DNA of 64,000 bases. Origin: an uncultured Verrucomicrobiota bacterium. GTDB taxonomy: Bacteria; Verrucomicrobiota; Kiritimatiellia; CAIQIC01; Lenti-01. The translations under genes were made by a program, and so were the position numbers. The DNA is taken from NCBI GenBank assembly GCA_937872095.1, contig CALMNW010000075.1, positions 105,686-169,685 on the forward strand. The letters run 5' to 3'. Below the pieces are notes generated by a model. It did not search any database. It worked only from the letters and a program-made list of their open reading frames with translations, and was not told where the DNA came from. This document shows positions 35,501-42,364 of this stretch, in pieces. How positions within the stretch are numbered: the stretch's first letter is position 1; each line of letters starts with the position of its first letter.

Positions 35501-37545
35501 GCTATTCGGATTCGGCGGAATTCGTCGCCGGCTATTCGAACCGCCTGGTTTCCGGCGCGACGAGCCAATCCGTGACCGGATTGACCGGCGGCGTGACCTA
35601 TTTCTTCCGCGTGCGCGCGGTCGGCGGCTGCGAGGGCGCCTGGTCCGCGACGGCCAGCGCGACGCCCACCGGCACGCCGACGCCGCCGTCCTTCACCAGC
35701 GCCGCCTCCTTCGGCGCAACGACGGGCGTGGCCCGGACCTTTGCCGTGACGGCCGCCGGCTATCCGAAACCGACCTTGGCGCTGCAAAGCGCGACGGCCT
35801 CGAGCGGCTACAGCTTCGCGGCGGACACGGGCGAACTGATCTACACGCCGCCGGAAGCGGACGTCGGCACGCGGACCTTCACCTTCACGGCCGCCAACGC
35901 CTCGGGCGCGGCGACCCAGACCGTGACGGCCACGGTGGCGGCCGGCGTGCCGTCCGCCGTCGCCTCGCTCTGGGCCAGCGCGACGAACGCGGCGGGCTTC
36001 ACGGCCAGTTGGAGCGCCTCGGCGCTGGCGACGGGCTACCGCCTCGACGTCAGCGTCGAACCGACGTTCCAGGTCCTGAGCGGCGGCAGCGTCCAGACGG
36101 TCCTGGCCAGCAACGAGGCCACGGACGTCTCCTTGATCGCGGGAACCTGGTCCGGCACCGATCTGGCCGGCACCAACGGCTACGTCCAGATGTTGCTGGC
36201 GTCTTCGGAAATCGTCTCCCCGGCGTTTTCGACGGTGGGCTATACCAACCTGACGGTCGATTTCTGGGCGCGAACCTATGGCGGGGCGACGAACGGCAGT
36301 TCCAACGTCACGGTATCCGTTTCCACCAACGACGGCGCAACCTGGACCACGCTGGGAGTCGTCGCGCCGACCAACGGTTCGGCTTGGCTGGCCATGCCGA
36401 CCTTGAACGATGCGACTTCTCTCGGCCATGCCCAAACCCGCATCCGCTGGCAGACCTTGTCCGCCGGCAACAACGTCGGCGTCGGCATCAAGACGCTCGT
36501 CGTTCAGGGGGCCGGGCCCGCCTATGCGCCATCCTACGTGGCCGGTTGGTCCAACGTCGCCGTGGCCGGCACGAGCCAAGCGGTGGCGGGGCTGGCCGAA
36601 CTGACGACCTACTACTTCCGCGTGCGGGCGGAAAACGCCGCGGGCGCGAGCGGGAATTCGCCGACGGCCAGCGCGACGACCCTCGAAGCGCTGCCGGAAG
36701 ACCAGACGATCGATTTCCCGGCGCTCGCCGACCAGATCGCGACCAACGCGCTGACGCTGTCCGCGACGGCTTCCAGCGGCCTGCCGGTGAGTTTCGCGGT
36801 GGCTTCGGGACCGGCGACGATCTCGGGCGGCACCGCGCTCTCGTTCACGGGCGCCGGCACGGTGAGCATCGTGGCGAGCCAGGCGGGCGACGCGGATTGG
36901 AACCCGGCGCCGGACGTGACGAACGTCTTCGCCGTCTCCAAGGCGACGGCCGGCGTGACGCTGGGCGCTCTGGCCCAGACCTACGACGGCACGCCCAAGA
37001 GCGCGACGGCCGCCACGGAACCGGTCGGCTTGACCGTGGAATTCACTTACGACGGCAGCGCGACCGCGCCCACGGAGGTCGGCAGCTACGCGGTGACCGG
37101 TACCGTAAACGAGGCGTTGTATGCGGGCGAGGCCGTCGGCACGCTGGTCATTTCTTCCGAATCGCTCACCGAATTCCAGCTGTGGGTGCGCGATGAACAG
37201 GGACAGAGCCTCTCCGACAGCAACTTCGTGGAGAACGCGGATTACGACGGCGACGGGTCGACGACCTATGAGGAATATCTGGCCGATACCGATCCGAGCA
37301 GCGCCGGCAGCGTGCTGGCTCTCACCGGCCAGTATTTCATCGTCAGCGCCAGCAACTCCTCCGGCAAGATGCGGATGACCTTCCCGGCCAGCACGAACCG
37401 GTATTACCAGCTGATCTATTCCACCAACCTCGCCAGTCCGACCATCGTGAGCAATCTGGGGCAGGGCGTTTCCGGCATGGCCATCACGAACAACAGCTCC
37501 GGGACGTGGTTCGGCCGCATCCGTTCCTTGCTGGCGGCGCCATAG
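29542..37545 (+). CDS. Giant secreted Ig/FN3-repeat protein with internal Calx-beta/EEP-nuclease cassette
   Basis: 2667 aa. The ATG at 29542 has GGAGG upstream and overlaps the previous stop, so translation is coupled to the pseudopeptidase. Signal peptide 1-24. An N-terminal beta sandwich precedes Ig-like units and split FN3 units. Residues about 1275-1655 are a second copy of the Calx-beta plus EEP cassette (EEDAGTLLIPVNL; Glu1424 in VALVQEFN; NGIVSRWPI; IGGDFNL; His1640 in NMQHMGSMK). More split FN3 units follow, then two MBG/YDG-like units at about 2390-2540 (DQTIDFPALADQIATNALTL; TYDGTPKSATA), and the shared module from residue 2543 (DGDGSTTYEEYLADTDP ... WFGRIRSLLAAP). Likely an extracellular or surface nuclease/adhesin. 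A terminator lies at 37561. Confidence 0.88.
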   Translation: MKVRNTAAWTVLTAVLAIPGLARAAVQLGESMDSGLALAYTTGDQTLTSGVWNTVSVYREAASASYGGTGAAARINDDTAGACIRTPALNTAGSITFWYRELNSGGGTFKLQKSYDASAWVDVASQAFSGTNFVLYSNQVNDAASTIYLRVLNDNMAGHLVVDQFEITAFDSAVAPVFGSNPGPLTATSLVATAFSISALGSPTPTLAMDSTTASGGYGFTAGTGQLDYTPPLADGGATQTFTFTASNSVGVATQTVSVAVTAAAAPSFTSGTAYGATTGVAMAFTVLASGVPAPTLALQSETAAGSVAFTPATGVLDYTPATNDVGVQTFTFTADNVAGTATQTVSVTVANVAVAPSFTSGTGPYGATASVAMAFTVTANGNPAPTLALQSEDAAGSVVFTPATGVLDYTPATNDVGDRGFVFTAANAAGTATQTVIVAVAAAPTDIPTVSVTNLATNSFTINWTTCTGATNYQVQVATDTNFTAGSSSEALTEDFATQTDTAVPSGWSTDKSSDLDYTGEPYVGAAPPAYKFGTSGQWLLSPTFATGATNLQFWAYGNGGSGSTIAVSALVASVWTLVDTVTIAANDGTYNVALDPQTTQLKFSFTKIYNCGFDDVAVQAVSASATLVLDQTLAALTTDAAGLDMSTTYYVRARKEGGEWSEIVSAATADPEPSVPVFGANPGPIAATATLARAFAVSATGFPTPALSLQGTTASGGYGFTADTGTLDYTPPEADVGTQTFTFAATNVAGVALQTVTVTVASAPVYVPTVTVTNVGPTLFTANWNEVTDATTYQIQIGTATNFSTGAVGSNLLNETFATLTDTTPPSGWSSSASSDLDSTVYYGVAPPSFKFNLTGQTLTSPVFAPGATNLQFWAYGRNGSGSMFAISGLVSGVWTAIDTVSIARNGATYNVALDPQTTQIKFRFTRIVTVYLDDVIVQSGTAAGTLTVDETVAALTYAATGLSNSTPYYVRVRAAPTGTWSAVVSATTLGNDPLAPWFTGDTGPYSTTAGVATAFTVAAMGVPDPTLALAGATAAAGSYAFTPETGYLLYTPPLGDAGTQSFTFTASNATGVATQTIDVAVAAATAPAFTGGTTYGATTLVTRVIIVEATGAPAPVLALTGTTTSTNDYSFSPELGRLSYTPPTNDVGTQTFTFTASNLAGVATQTVSVVVTNMPAVAPTIAALAQQTTMVGLEFDYTVTATDPDTAASNLTFACTSAVASATWAFDTNSGYFLFIPTTNQIGTNVFSFQATDHPTSLTSPWSNMVVVVSAAGDPVSISFGSARIVGEEDAGTLLIPVNLAYSGSASMQFRFTGPTNGTALRGTDFNCSTTLTISGSSSGNLVLDLVNDGLPEGAESVKITLVPVSPATAGSITQTVVHLLDDDTVAIMAANITSGSYQEYEAPGSRIFQALCPDVALVQEFNMTNGTAETAYRTWVDQTFGTNFSYCHEPLASANIPNGIVSRWPIVEYGEWDDTTLTDRDFVWAKIDLPGDKYLYAVSLHIKASSGYESQRTTEARLLTNYIAQAGWSTNDYIAIGGDFNLQVRTETALSVLTAKVVSDAHQSADQVGNKNTNSGRDNPYDLVLPSTNLDLRNRTYYFGGYAYANGVVFDTRIAWASGLPSPALTTDSAAVNMQHMGSMKIFELEKDDAVGAPAAFSAAPVGPAQNDLSATANALGDDVIVVWDGDDTFTTPSGTAPAVGAAFAGGTVLYKGVAGAFSHTGLTACTPYYYKCWSYAGTVFSTNGLTASATTTGLDAPASAWASGVTNETFAANWSAVAGAAGYQLDVCGAPSFSGAGSGWGPVFRETMGAPTAGTTTLAEHEANDGFDNDGYEMWSGGADNPADVRTSTVSTNYVDPAGNPASGGANVYFPTNGLIGTAGFAISGIDTRGYQALALHFGYYKESATENMQFGVDWSADGGETWNAVAVSNALPAANAAQYTWYAVSNVALDAAALNATNLSLRWVRADGSVPGRIDDVLLQGYSDSAEFVAGYSNRLVSGATSQSVTGLTGGVTYFFRVRAVGGCEGAWSATASATPTGTPTPPSFTSAASFGATTGVARTFAVTAAGYPKPTLALQSATASSGYSFAADTGELIYTPPEADVGTRTFTFTAANASGAATQTVTATVAAGVPSAVASLWASATNAAGFTASWSASALATGYRLDVSVEPTFQVLSGGSVQTVLASNEATDVSLIAGTWSGTDLAGTNGYVQMLLASSEIVSPAFSTVGYTNLTVDFWARTYGGATNGSSNVTVSVSTNDGATWTTLGVVAPTNGSAWLAMPTLNDATSLGHAQTRIRWQTLSAGNNVGVGIKTLVVQGAGPAYAPSYVAGWSNVAVAGTSQAVAGLAELTTYYFRVRAENAAGASGNSPTASATTLEALPEDQTIDFPALADQIATNALTLSATASSGLPVSFAVASGPATISGGTALSFTGAGTVSIVASQAGDADWNPAPDVTNVFAVSKATAGVTLGALAQTYDGTPKSATAATEPVGLTVEFTYDGSATAPTEVGSYAVTGTVNEALYAGEAVGTLVISSESLTEFQLWVRDEQGQSLSDSNFVENADYDGDGSTTYEEYLADTDPSSAGSVLALTGQYFIVSASNSSGKMRMTFPASTNRYYQLIYSTNLASPTIVSNLGQGVSGMAITNNSSGTWFGRIRSLLAAP
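37168..37545 (+). repeat. C-terminal module, copy 4
   Basis: The last 125 codons of the giant gene. It is the most diverged copy (TEFQLWVRDEQG, DYDGDGSTTYEEYLADTDP, FPASTNRYYQLIYSTNL, ending WFGRIRSLLAAP), but keeps the calcium loop, the FPAS-x-x-x-YY-x-L core and a final Pro like the others. Confidence 0.9.
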
Positions 37546-37560
37546 GCCGATGAGTCGGAG

Positions 37561-37588
37561 GCCCCCGCGGAAAACCGCGGGGGCTTTT
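37561..37588 (+). terminator. Rho-independent terminator after the giant gene
   Basis: A perfect 10-bp GC-rich stem (GCCCCCGCGG at 37561-37570 with CCGCGGGGGC at 37575-37584) with an AAAA loop is followed by TTTTCTTT. Confidence 0.9.
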
Positions 37589-37625
37589 CTTTGGGCCGGG
37601 TCCTCGGCTCGACAAGCGGCGCGGG

Positions 37626-38357
37626 ATGGAGCAAGATTCCCCCATGCGTTCGGCTGCGCTGGACATGCTGTTTTCCCGTTCCTGCGAAGGGTGCGGCCTC
37701 GCCATGCTGGAAGAACCGGGTTCGCTGTGCTGGGATTGCCGCGCCACCGTGAAACCGGTCGCGGTGCCGTTTTGCGAGCGCTGCGGGGATCCGATCGCGG
37801 GCCTGGTGAGCGGGCCGTTTGAATGCGCCGGCTGCCGCAAGATGCAGCCCGCCTTCGACTGGGCCCGGTCGGCGGTCCGCTACGACGGCGCCGCCAAAAC
37901 CTGTATCCGCCGGTTCAAATACAAGGCCGGGTTCTGGGTGCAGGAGGAATTGGTCGACTGGCTGGTCGCCCTGTGGCGGACCTGTCCCGCTTCCTCTCGC
38001 GCCGCGGATTTTGTGGCCGGCGTTCCGCTTTATCCGAAGCGGGAGCGGGAACGCGGCTACAATCAAGCCGTTCTGCTGGGGGAGGGGCTCGGGCGTCGCA
38101 TCGGCATTCCCTTCCAGCGCCGGGTGTTGTGGAGAAACCGGGCCACGGCGACCCAAACGCATTTGACAGCCGCCCAGCGGGTCCATAATGTGAGGGGTGT
38201 TTTCTCGGTCCCTTGGCCCCGCCGAGTGCGCGGAGCGAGAATCGTGCTCGTGGACGACGTGATGACGACCGGCGCGACGGTCAACGAATGCGCGCGGGCG
38301 CTGAAATCCGCCGGCGCGGCTGCGGTAATGGTTTTGACGGTGGCGCGCGGCGGCTAG
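37626..38357 (+). CDS. comF: ComF-family phosphoribosyltransferase-like protein
   Basis: 243 aa, normal for ComF, which is needed for DNA uptake in naturally competent bacteria but also occurs in others with unclear role. An N-terminal zinc-binding part has four Cys pairs (CEGCG, CWDC, CERCG, CAGCR within residues 20-70). It is followed by the type I PRTase fold with FVAGVPLYPKRERERGYNQA and the PRPP loop VLVDDVMTTGATVNECA at about residue 200. Two ATGs are possible (37626, 37644); neither has a strong ribosome site. accD starts 38 bases after it and folC follows, so the three may be one operon. Confidence 0.9.
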   Translation: MEQDSPMRSAALDMLFSRSCEGCGLAMLEEPGSLCWDCRATVKPVAVPFCERCGDPIAGLVSGPFECAGCRKMQPAFDWARSAVRYDGAAKTCIRRFKYKAGFWVQEELVDWLVALWRTCPASSRAADFVAGVPLYPKRERERGYNQAVLLGEGLGRRIGIPFQRRVLWRNRATATQTHLTAAQRVHNVRGVFSVPWPRRVRGARIVLVDDVMTTGATVNECARALKSAGAAAVMVLTVARGG

Positions 38358-38395
38358 AGGTCCGCCAAGGCCCAGAAAGAAATGGATTTGTAGAC

Positions 38396-39271
38396 ATGAC
38401 GCTTTTCGGAAAAAAGAAGACGGTCCTCAAAAAGGCCCGCAAACGGGACATGCCCGACGGCCTGTGGCTGAAATGTCCCACCTGCAACGAGATGATTTTC
38501 GGCGAAGAGCAGGAAAAAGCCCTGCGCGTCTGCCCCTTGTGCGGGCACCACTTTTCCATGAGCCGGGCCGAACGCCTCGCCATGCTGGCCGATCCCGGCT
38601 CTTTCGTCGAATGGGACAAGGATCTCTACAGCATCGATTTCCTCGGGTTCGTGGGGGCGGCCTCGTATCAGGAAAAACTGGAATCCAACCGGCGCAAGAC
38701 GGGCCAGGTCGATGCGGTGACCTGCGGCCGCGCCCGCCTGGAAGGGCGGGCCATCGCGCTCGGCGTCATGGATTTCGAATTCCTCGGCGCCAGCATGGGG
38801 TCCGTGGTGGGCGAGAAGATCACCCGCTTGATCGAACGCGGCACGGCGGAAAAATTGCCCGTGATCGTGGTGTGCGCCTCGGGGGGCGCCCGCATGTACG
38901 AGGGCATGATGAGCCTCATGCAGATGGCCAAGACCAGCGGCGCGCTGGCCCGCCATGCCGATGCGGGCTTGCCCTATATCCCCGTGCTGACGCATCCGAC
39001 CACCGCCGGCGTCATGGCCAGCTTCGCCACCTTGGGCGACGTGATCCTCGCCGAACCCGGCGCCTTGATCGGATTCGCCGGCGCCCGCGTGATCAAGGAG
39101 ACCATCCAGCAGGATCTGCCGGCCGGTTTCCAGCGGCCCGATTTCCTGCTCAAGCACGGCCTGCTCGACCAGATCGTCTCCCGCGGCGAACTCAAGGCGA
39201 CGCTGGCCCGGTTGCTGGACGCCTTCTGCGGCCCGCTGTCGCCTTCCGAACCTCCCGAAGTCCCCGCTTGA
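38396..39271 (+). CDS. accD: Acetyl-CoA carboxylase carboxyltransferase subunit beta
   Basis: 291 aa, normal for AccD. With AccA it transfers carboxyl from biotin on AccB to acetyl-CoA, giving malonyl-CoA for fatty-acid synthesis. The four-Cys zinc finger is at Cys27, Cys30, Cys46 and Cys49 (CPTC ... CPLC). The crotonase-type core shows VVCASGGARMYEGMMSLMQMAK, TTAGVMASFATLGD and PGALIGFAGARVI. The ATG at 38396 fits homologues; further in-frame sequence upstream is not needed. folC follows after 40 bases, the usual accD-folC order. Confidence 0.97.
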   Translation: MTLFGKKKTVLKKARKRDMPDGLWLKCPTCNEMIFGEEQEKALRVCPLCGHHFSMSRAERLAMLADPGSFVEWDKDLYSIDFLGFVGAASYQEKLESNRRKTGQVDAVTCGRARLEGRAIALGVMDFEFLGASMGSVVGEKITRLIERGTAEKLPVIVVCASGGARMYEGMMSLMQMAKTSGALARHADAGLPYIPVLTHPTTAGVMASFATLGDVILAEPGALIGFAGARVIKETIQQDLPAGFQRPDFLLKHGLLDQIVSRGELKATLARLLDAFCGPLSPSEPPEVPA

Positions 39272-39311
39272 GCGCGGACGTTCGCTCCACCCTTTTTTCG
39301 ACGGGATTGCC

Positions 39312-40631
39312 ATGAGCAAAGCCGCCTCCATCTTGGACGCCAAACTGACCTATCTCTACAGCCGGACGGGCGGCAGCACCGTCAAACTCGGCTTGGAAAC
39401 CACGCTGGCCTTGATGCGCGCGATGGACGTCGACCCGCTTCGGCTTCCCTGCGTCCACGTGGCCGGCACCAACGGCAAAGGCTCCGTTTCGGCCATGCTG
39501 GAATCGGTCCTGCGCGAAGCGGGCCTGCGCACCGGTCTCTATACGAGCCCCCATTTGATCCGCTTCTGCGAACGGATCCGGATCTCCGGCGAGCCCATTC
39601 CCGACGAGGAACTGATCCGCCTGCTGGACGCCGTCGAGCATGCCGATCAACTCCAGGCGGCCGAACCCAAAGGGCGTCTGGGCACCTTTTTCGAATTGAC
39701 CACCGCCGTCGCGCTGAAATGGTTTCTGGAGCAACAAGTGCAGATGGCCGTACTTGAAACCGGATTGGGCGGACGCCTCGACAGCACCAACGTCGTCCAG
39801 CCCCTGCTGTCGGTCATCACCGAAATCGGCATGGAGCACAAATCGTTTTTAGGCGATACGCTGGAGCAGATCGCGGCGGAAAAAGCCGGCATCATCAAGC
39901 CCGGCCGGCCCGTCGTCGTCGGCCGGCAACGGCCGGCCGCGATGAAAACCATCGAAGAAAAGGCCCGCGAGATCGGGGCGCCTCTCCTGCGGGCGAACGA
40001 ACGCGTTTCGGTCCGGCGTCTCTCGCAGGACTGGGACGGCCAGACGTTGTCGGTGGAGACCGCCGACGGCGCGTGGAAGCCCTTCCGCCTGCCGTTGCTG
40101 GGCGATTTCCAGCTCGCCAATTGCGCCCTCGCCATCACCGCCTTGGAATGGATGCGCGAGGAACTGCAGCTGCCGCTTTCGCCGGACGTCGTCCGGTCGG
40201 GCCTGGAAAAAACGAGTTGGCCGGGGCGATGCCAGGTCGTTTCGCGCGACCCCATCTTCCTGGTGGACGTCGCGCACAATCCCGACGCCGCGCAGGCCTT
40301 GGCGGCATTCCTGAAAAAGGCCCGCGGCGACAAGCCCGTGGCGCTCATCTGCGGCATGCTGTCGGACAAAGACGCCGAAGGGTTTTTCCGCCTTCTGCGT
40401 CCCGTGGTGGATGCCTGCGTCCTCGTGCCGCTCGACAGCGAGCGGAGCATGCCGATGGAGCGCCTGATGGCCGCCGCCAAGGCCGCCAAGATGCCGGCGG
40501 CCGAAGGCTCGATGCCCGCGGCGGTGCAGAACGCCAAGAAATGGGCGAAGAAAAACGACGGGATCGTGGTGGCGGCCGGCTCGCTCTATCTCGCCTCCGC
40601 CGTCCTCTACGAACTGGGCGTGCAAGTCTAG
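39312..40631 (+). CDS. folC: Bifunctional dihydrofolate/folylpolyglutamate synthase
   Basis: 439 aa, normal for FolC. It adds glutamate to dihydropteroate and to folates using ATP. The P-loop is in HVAGTNGKGSVSAML at about residue 48-62. Further Mur-ligase marks are YTSPHLIRFCERI, VLETGLGGRLDSTNVV, ITEIGMEHKSFLG, and the C-terminal domain with WPGRCQVV and DVAHNPDAAQAL. It follows accD as in many bacteria and converges with the ArsR-type regulator. Confidence 0.96.
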   Translation: MSKAASILDAKLTYLYSRTGGSTVKLGLETTLALMRAMDVDPLRLPCVHVAGTNGKGSVSAMLESVLREAGLRTGLYTSPHLIRFCERIRISGEPIPDEELIRLLDAVEHADQLQAAEPKGRLGTFFELTTAVALKWFLEQQVQMAVLETGLGGRLDSTNVVQPLLSVITEIGMEHKSFLGDTLEQIAAEKAGIIKPGRPVVVGRQRPAAMKTIEEKAREIGAPLLRANERVSVRRLSQDWDGQTLSVETADGAWKPFRLPLLGDFQLANCALAITALEWMREELQLPLSPDVVRSGLEKTSWPGRCQVVSRDPIFLVDVAHNPDAAQALAAFLKKARGDKPVALICGMLSDKDAEGFFRLLRPVVDACVLVPLDSERSMPMERLMAAAKAAKMPAAEGSMPAAVQNAKKWAKKNDGIVVAAGSLYLASAVLYELGVQV

Positions 40632-40653
40632 GTTCGGCGGCGGGGCGGGGGCG

Positions 40654-41214
40654 TCAAAGCGTCCGCAGCTGCCGCGCCAGCGCCTCGGCCAATGGATGGT
40701 CCGGCGTCGCAAAGCGCCGAATCCGGCCGTCGCGCCGGATCCACCCGCCGTCTTGCAGGATTTTCGCGTGGCTTTGGACGGCGAACGACGACAGTTTCAG
40801 CGTGCTGCTCAAATCCAGTTCCGTTTGGGCGGCCGCTTGGAGCGCCCGGGCAATGGCGATCCGGCGCGGATAGGCCAATCCGAACGCCAGCTGGCGCAAC
40901 TCGTTGTCCCGTTCCGGCGGGAAATTCGAAAAGGCCGATTTCAGCGCCTTCAGCAACGGCGCCGCCGTCGGCACTTGGGGATCCGCTTCCAGCCGATACA
41001 CGACTCGAATCCCGTCCCGGGACGATTTCAGCAAACCCCGCGATTGGATCCGCCTCAATTCCTGGCTGGCGTCGGACGTTCCGACGCCGAGGGCCCGGGC
41101 CAGTTCGGTGACGGATTGCCCCGGCTTTTCCGCCATCGCGCGCAGCAATCGAATCCGGTTCGCGCCGGCCAGCATCCGGCACGTACGCCACAGCGTGGGA
41201 TTCAGAGTCTTCAT
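40654..41214 (-). CDS. ArsR-type winged-helix transcriptional regulator
   Basis: 186 aa. The ATG at 41214 has GGGAGG upstream. Residues about 5-75 are a winged helix-turn-helix (LWRTCRMLAGANRIRLLRAM; SVTELARALGVGTSDASQELRRIQSRGLL). A second helix-turn-helix-like half follows at about 110-180 (RRIAIARALQAAAQTELDLSS; QSHAKILQDGGWIRR), so this looks like a tandem two-wHTH protein. No metal-binding Cys cluster of classic ArsR is seen, so the signal is unknown. Two palindromic boxes directly upstream (41229-41267) probably mediate autoregulation and may also control the divergent yjbQ-NUDIX pair. Confidence 0.8.
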   Translation of the reverse strand: MKTLNPTLWRTCRMLAGANRIRLLRAMAEKPGQSVTELARALGVGTSDASQELRRIQSRGLLKSSRDGIRVVYRLEADPQVPTAAPLLKALKSAFSNFPPERDNELRQLAFGLAYPRRIAIARALQAAAQTELDLSSTLKLSSFAVQSHAKILQDGGWIRRDGRIRRFATPDHPLAEALARQLRTL

Positions 41215-41228
41215 GCCAACCTCCCATT

Positions 41229-41267
41229 TATGATATTTATAAATAACATATATGATATTTATAAATA
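41229..41267. promoter_or_regulatory. Tandem palindromic operator upstream of the ArsR-type gene
   Basis: Two identical 17-base repeats (41229-41245 and 41251-41267) each hold the perfect palindrome TATTTATAAATA (41234-41245, 41256-41267), 22 bases apart, about two helical turns. The region is very AT-rich in a GC-rich genome and sits between the divergent ArsR-type and yjbQ genes, right before the ribosome site of the former. Confidence 0.7.
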
Positions 41268-41363
41268 GCATAATCGGCGGTCAATCGGATTCGCCGGGGG
41301 CGGCCGCCGCCGGACCGGAAAAGAAGGCTTGTTGAACCCCGCAAAACTTCTCAAAGTGCGGCC

Positions 41364-41783
41364 ATGAAATCCCATCGCCAGGAATTGTGGATGCAGGTGC
41401 CCGCGCGCCGCGGCTACGTCAATCTGACGCCCGACGTCGAAAAAGCCGTGCGCGCCAGCGGCATCCGCGAGGGCTTGTGCCTCGTCAACGCCATGCACAT
41501 CACCGCCAGCGTGTTCATCAACGACAACGAAAGCGGCTTGCATCGCGACTTCGAACGCTGGCTCGAAAAGCTTGCGCCGGAAAAACCCCATGCGCAGTAC
41601 GACCACAATCGCACCGGCGAAGACAACGGCGACGCCCACCTCAAGCGCTCCGTCATGGGCCGCGAAGTCGTCGTCTCCGTTACGAACGGCGCCCTCGACC
41701 TCGGCCCGTGGGAACAGATCTTCTACGGCGAATTCGACGGCCTGCGCCGCAAGCGCGTCCTGATCAAGATCATCGGAGAATGA
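41364..41783 (+). CDS. yjbQ: YjbQ/UPF0047 family protein
   Basis: 139 aa, the full length of the family. It has the signature segments [57 protein letters not shown] and [14 protein letters not shown]. Members form trimers with metal-site His residues (visible in AMHITAS and GDAHLKR); some have thiamine-phosphate-synthase-like activity, but the natural role is unsettled. The stop overlaps the NUDIX start region, so they are probably cotranscribed. Confidence 0.92.
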   Translation: MKSHRQELWMQVPARRGYVNLTPDVEKAVRASGIREGLCLVNAMHITASVFINDNESGLHRDFERWLEKLAPEKPHAQYDHNRTGEDNGDAHLKRSVMGREVVVSVTNGALDLGPWEQIFYGEFDGLRRKRVLIKIIGE

Positions 41784-42241
41784 TGAAAAACAACCGCAAG
41801 GAAATCGAGATTCTGGCGCGCGGCGCCTGCGTGCAGGACGGGAAGATCCTGGTCTGCCGGAACCGCAAGCACGGCAACGTCTATCTGCCCGGCGGCCACG
41901 TCGATTGGGGCGAGGATTCCAAGCAGGCCCTGGCCCGCGAATGGCGCGAGGAACTCGGCGTGCCCGGCAAGCCCGGCCGTTTTCTCGGCGTCGTCGAGCA
42001 GATCTACAAAGCCCGCAGCGGCCGCACCTGCGAAATCTCGCTCGTTTTCGAAGTCCGCTGCCCGAAACTGTCCGCCGCAAAGCATCCGCCTTCCGCCGAG
42101 GACCACCTCGAATTCGAATGGGTGCCGCTGAAGAAGCTCAAGGCGTCCGGCCTCCTGCCGGTCGCGATGGCCGAACAGCTGCCCGCCTGGTGCGCGAAAC
42201 CCGCCGCCGCGGCCAAGCGCTGGTGCGGTTTCTCCCACTGA
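41780..42241 (+). CDS. NUDIX hydrolase
   Basis: 153 aa. The NUDIX box is complete ([25 protein letters not shown]-x5-E-x7-REWREELG), so it should hydrolyse a nucleoside diphosphate linked to another group with Mg. Two adjacent in-frame ATGs (41780, 41783) overlap the yjbQ stop, with GGAG just upstream. It ends with a basic, Trp-containing tail. Substrate cannot be told from sequence. Confidence 0.9.
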   Translation: MMKNNRKEIEILARGACVQDGKILVCRNRKHGNVYLPGGHVDWGEDSKQALAREWREELGVPGKPGRFLGVVEQIYKARSGRTCEISLVFEVRCPKLSAAKHPPSAEDHLEFEWVPLKKLKASGLLPVAMAEQLPAWCAKPAAAAKRWCGFSH

Positions 42242-42364
42242 TCCCGCCGCTCCTTTGCGTTTGATCGCGGCTCGTTGCCGAAGCGGGCGATCTCGAGTGA
42301 ATGGGATTGCCAAACGGCCGGCCGCCGCGGAAACTGGTGTCGAAGCGTAACCCCGGAGGATCCC

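Noticed and set aside
29122..36579. Minus-strand open frame of 2485 codons opposite the giant repeat gene
   Set aside because: Same shadow pattern; the plus strand has a signal peptide, a ribosome site and recognisable domains.
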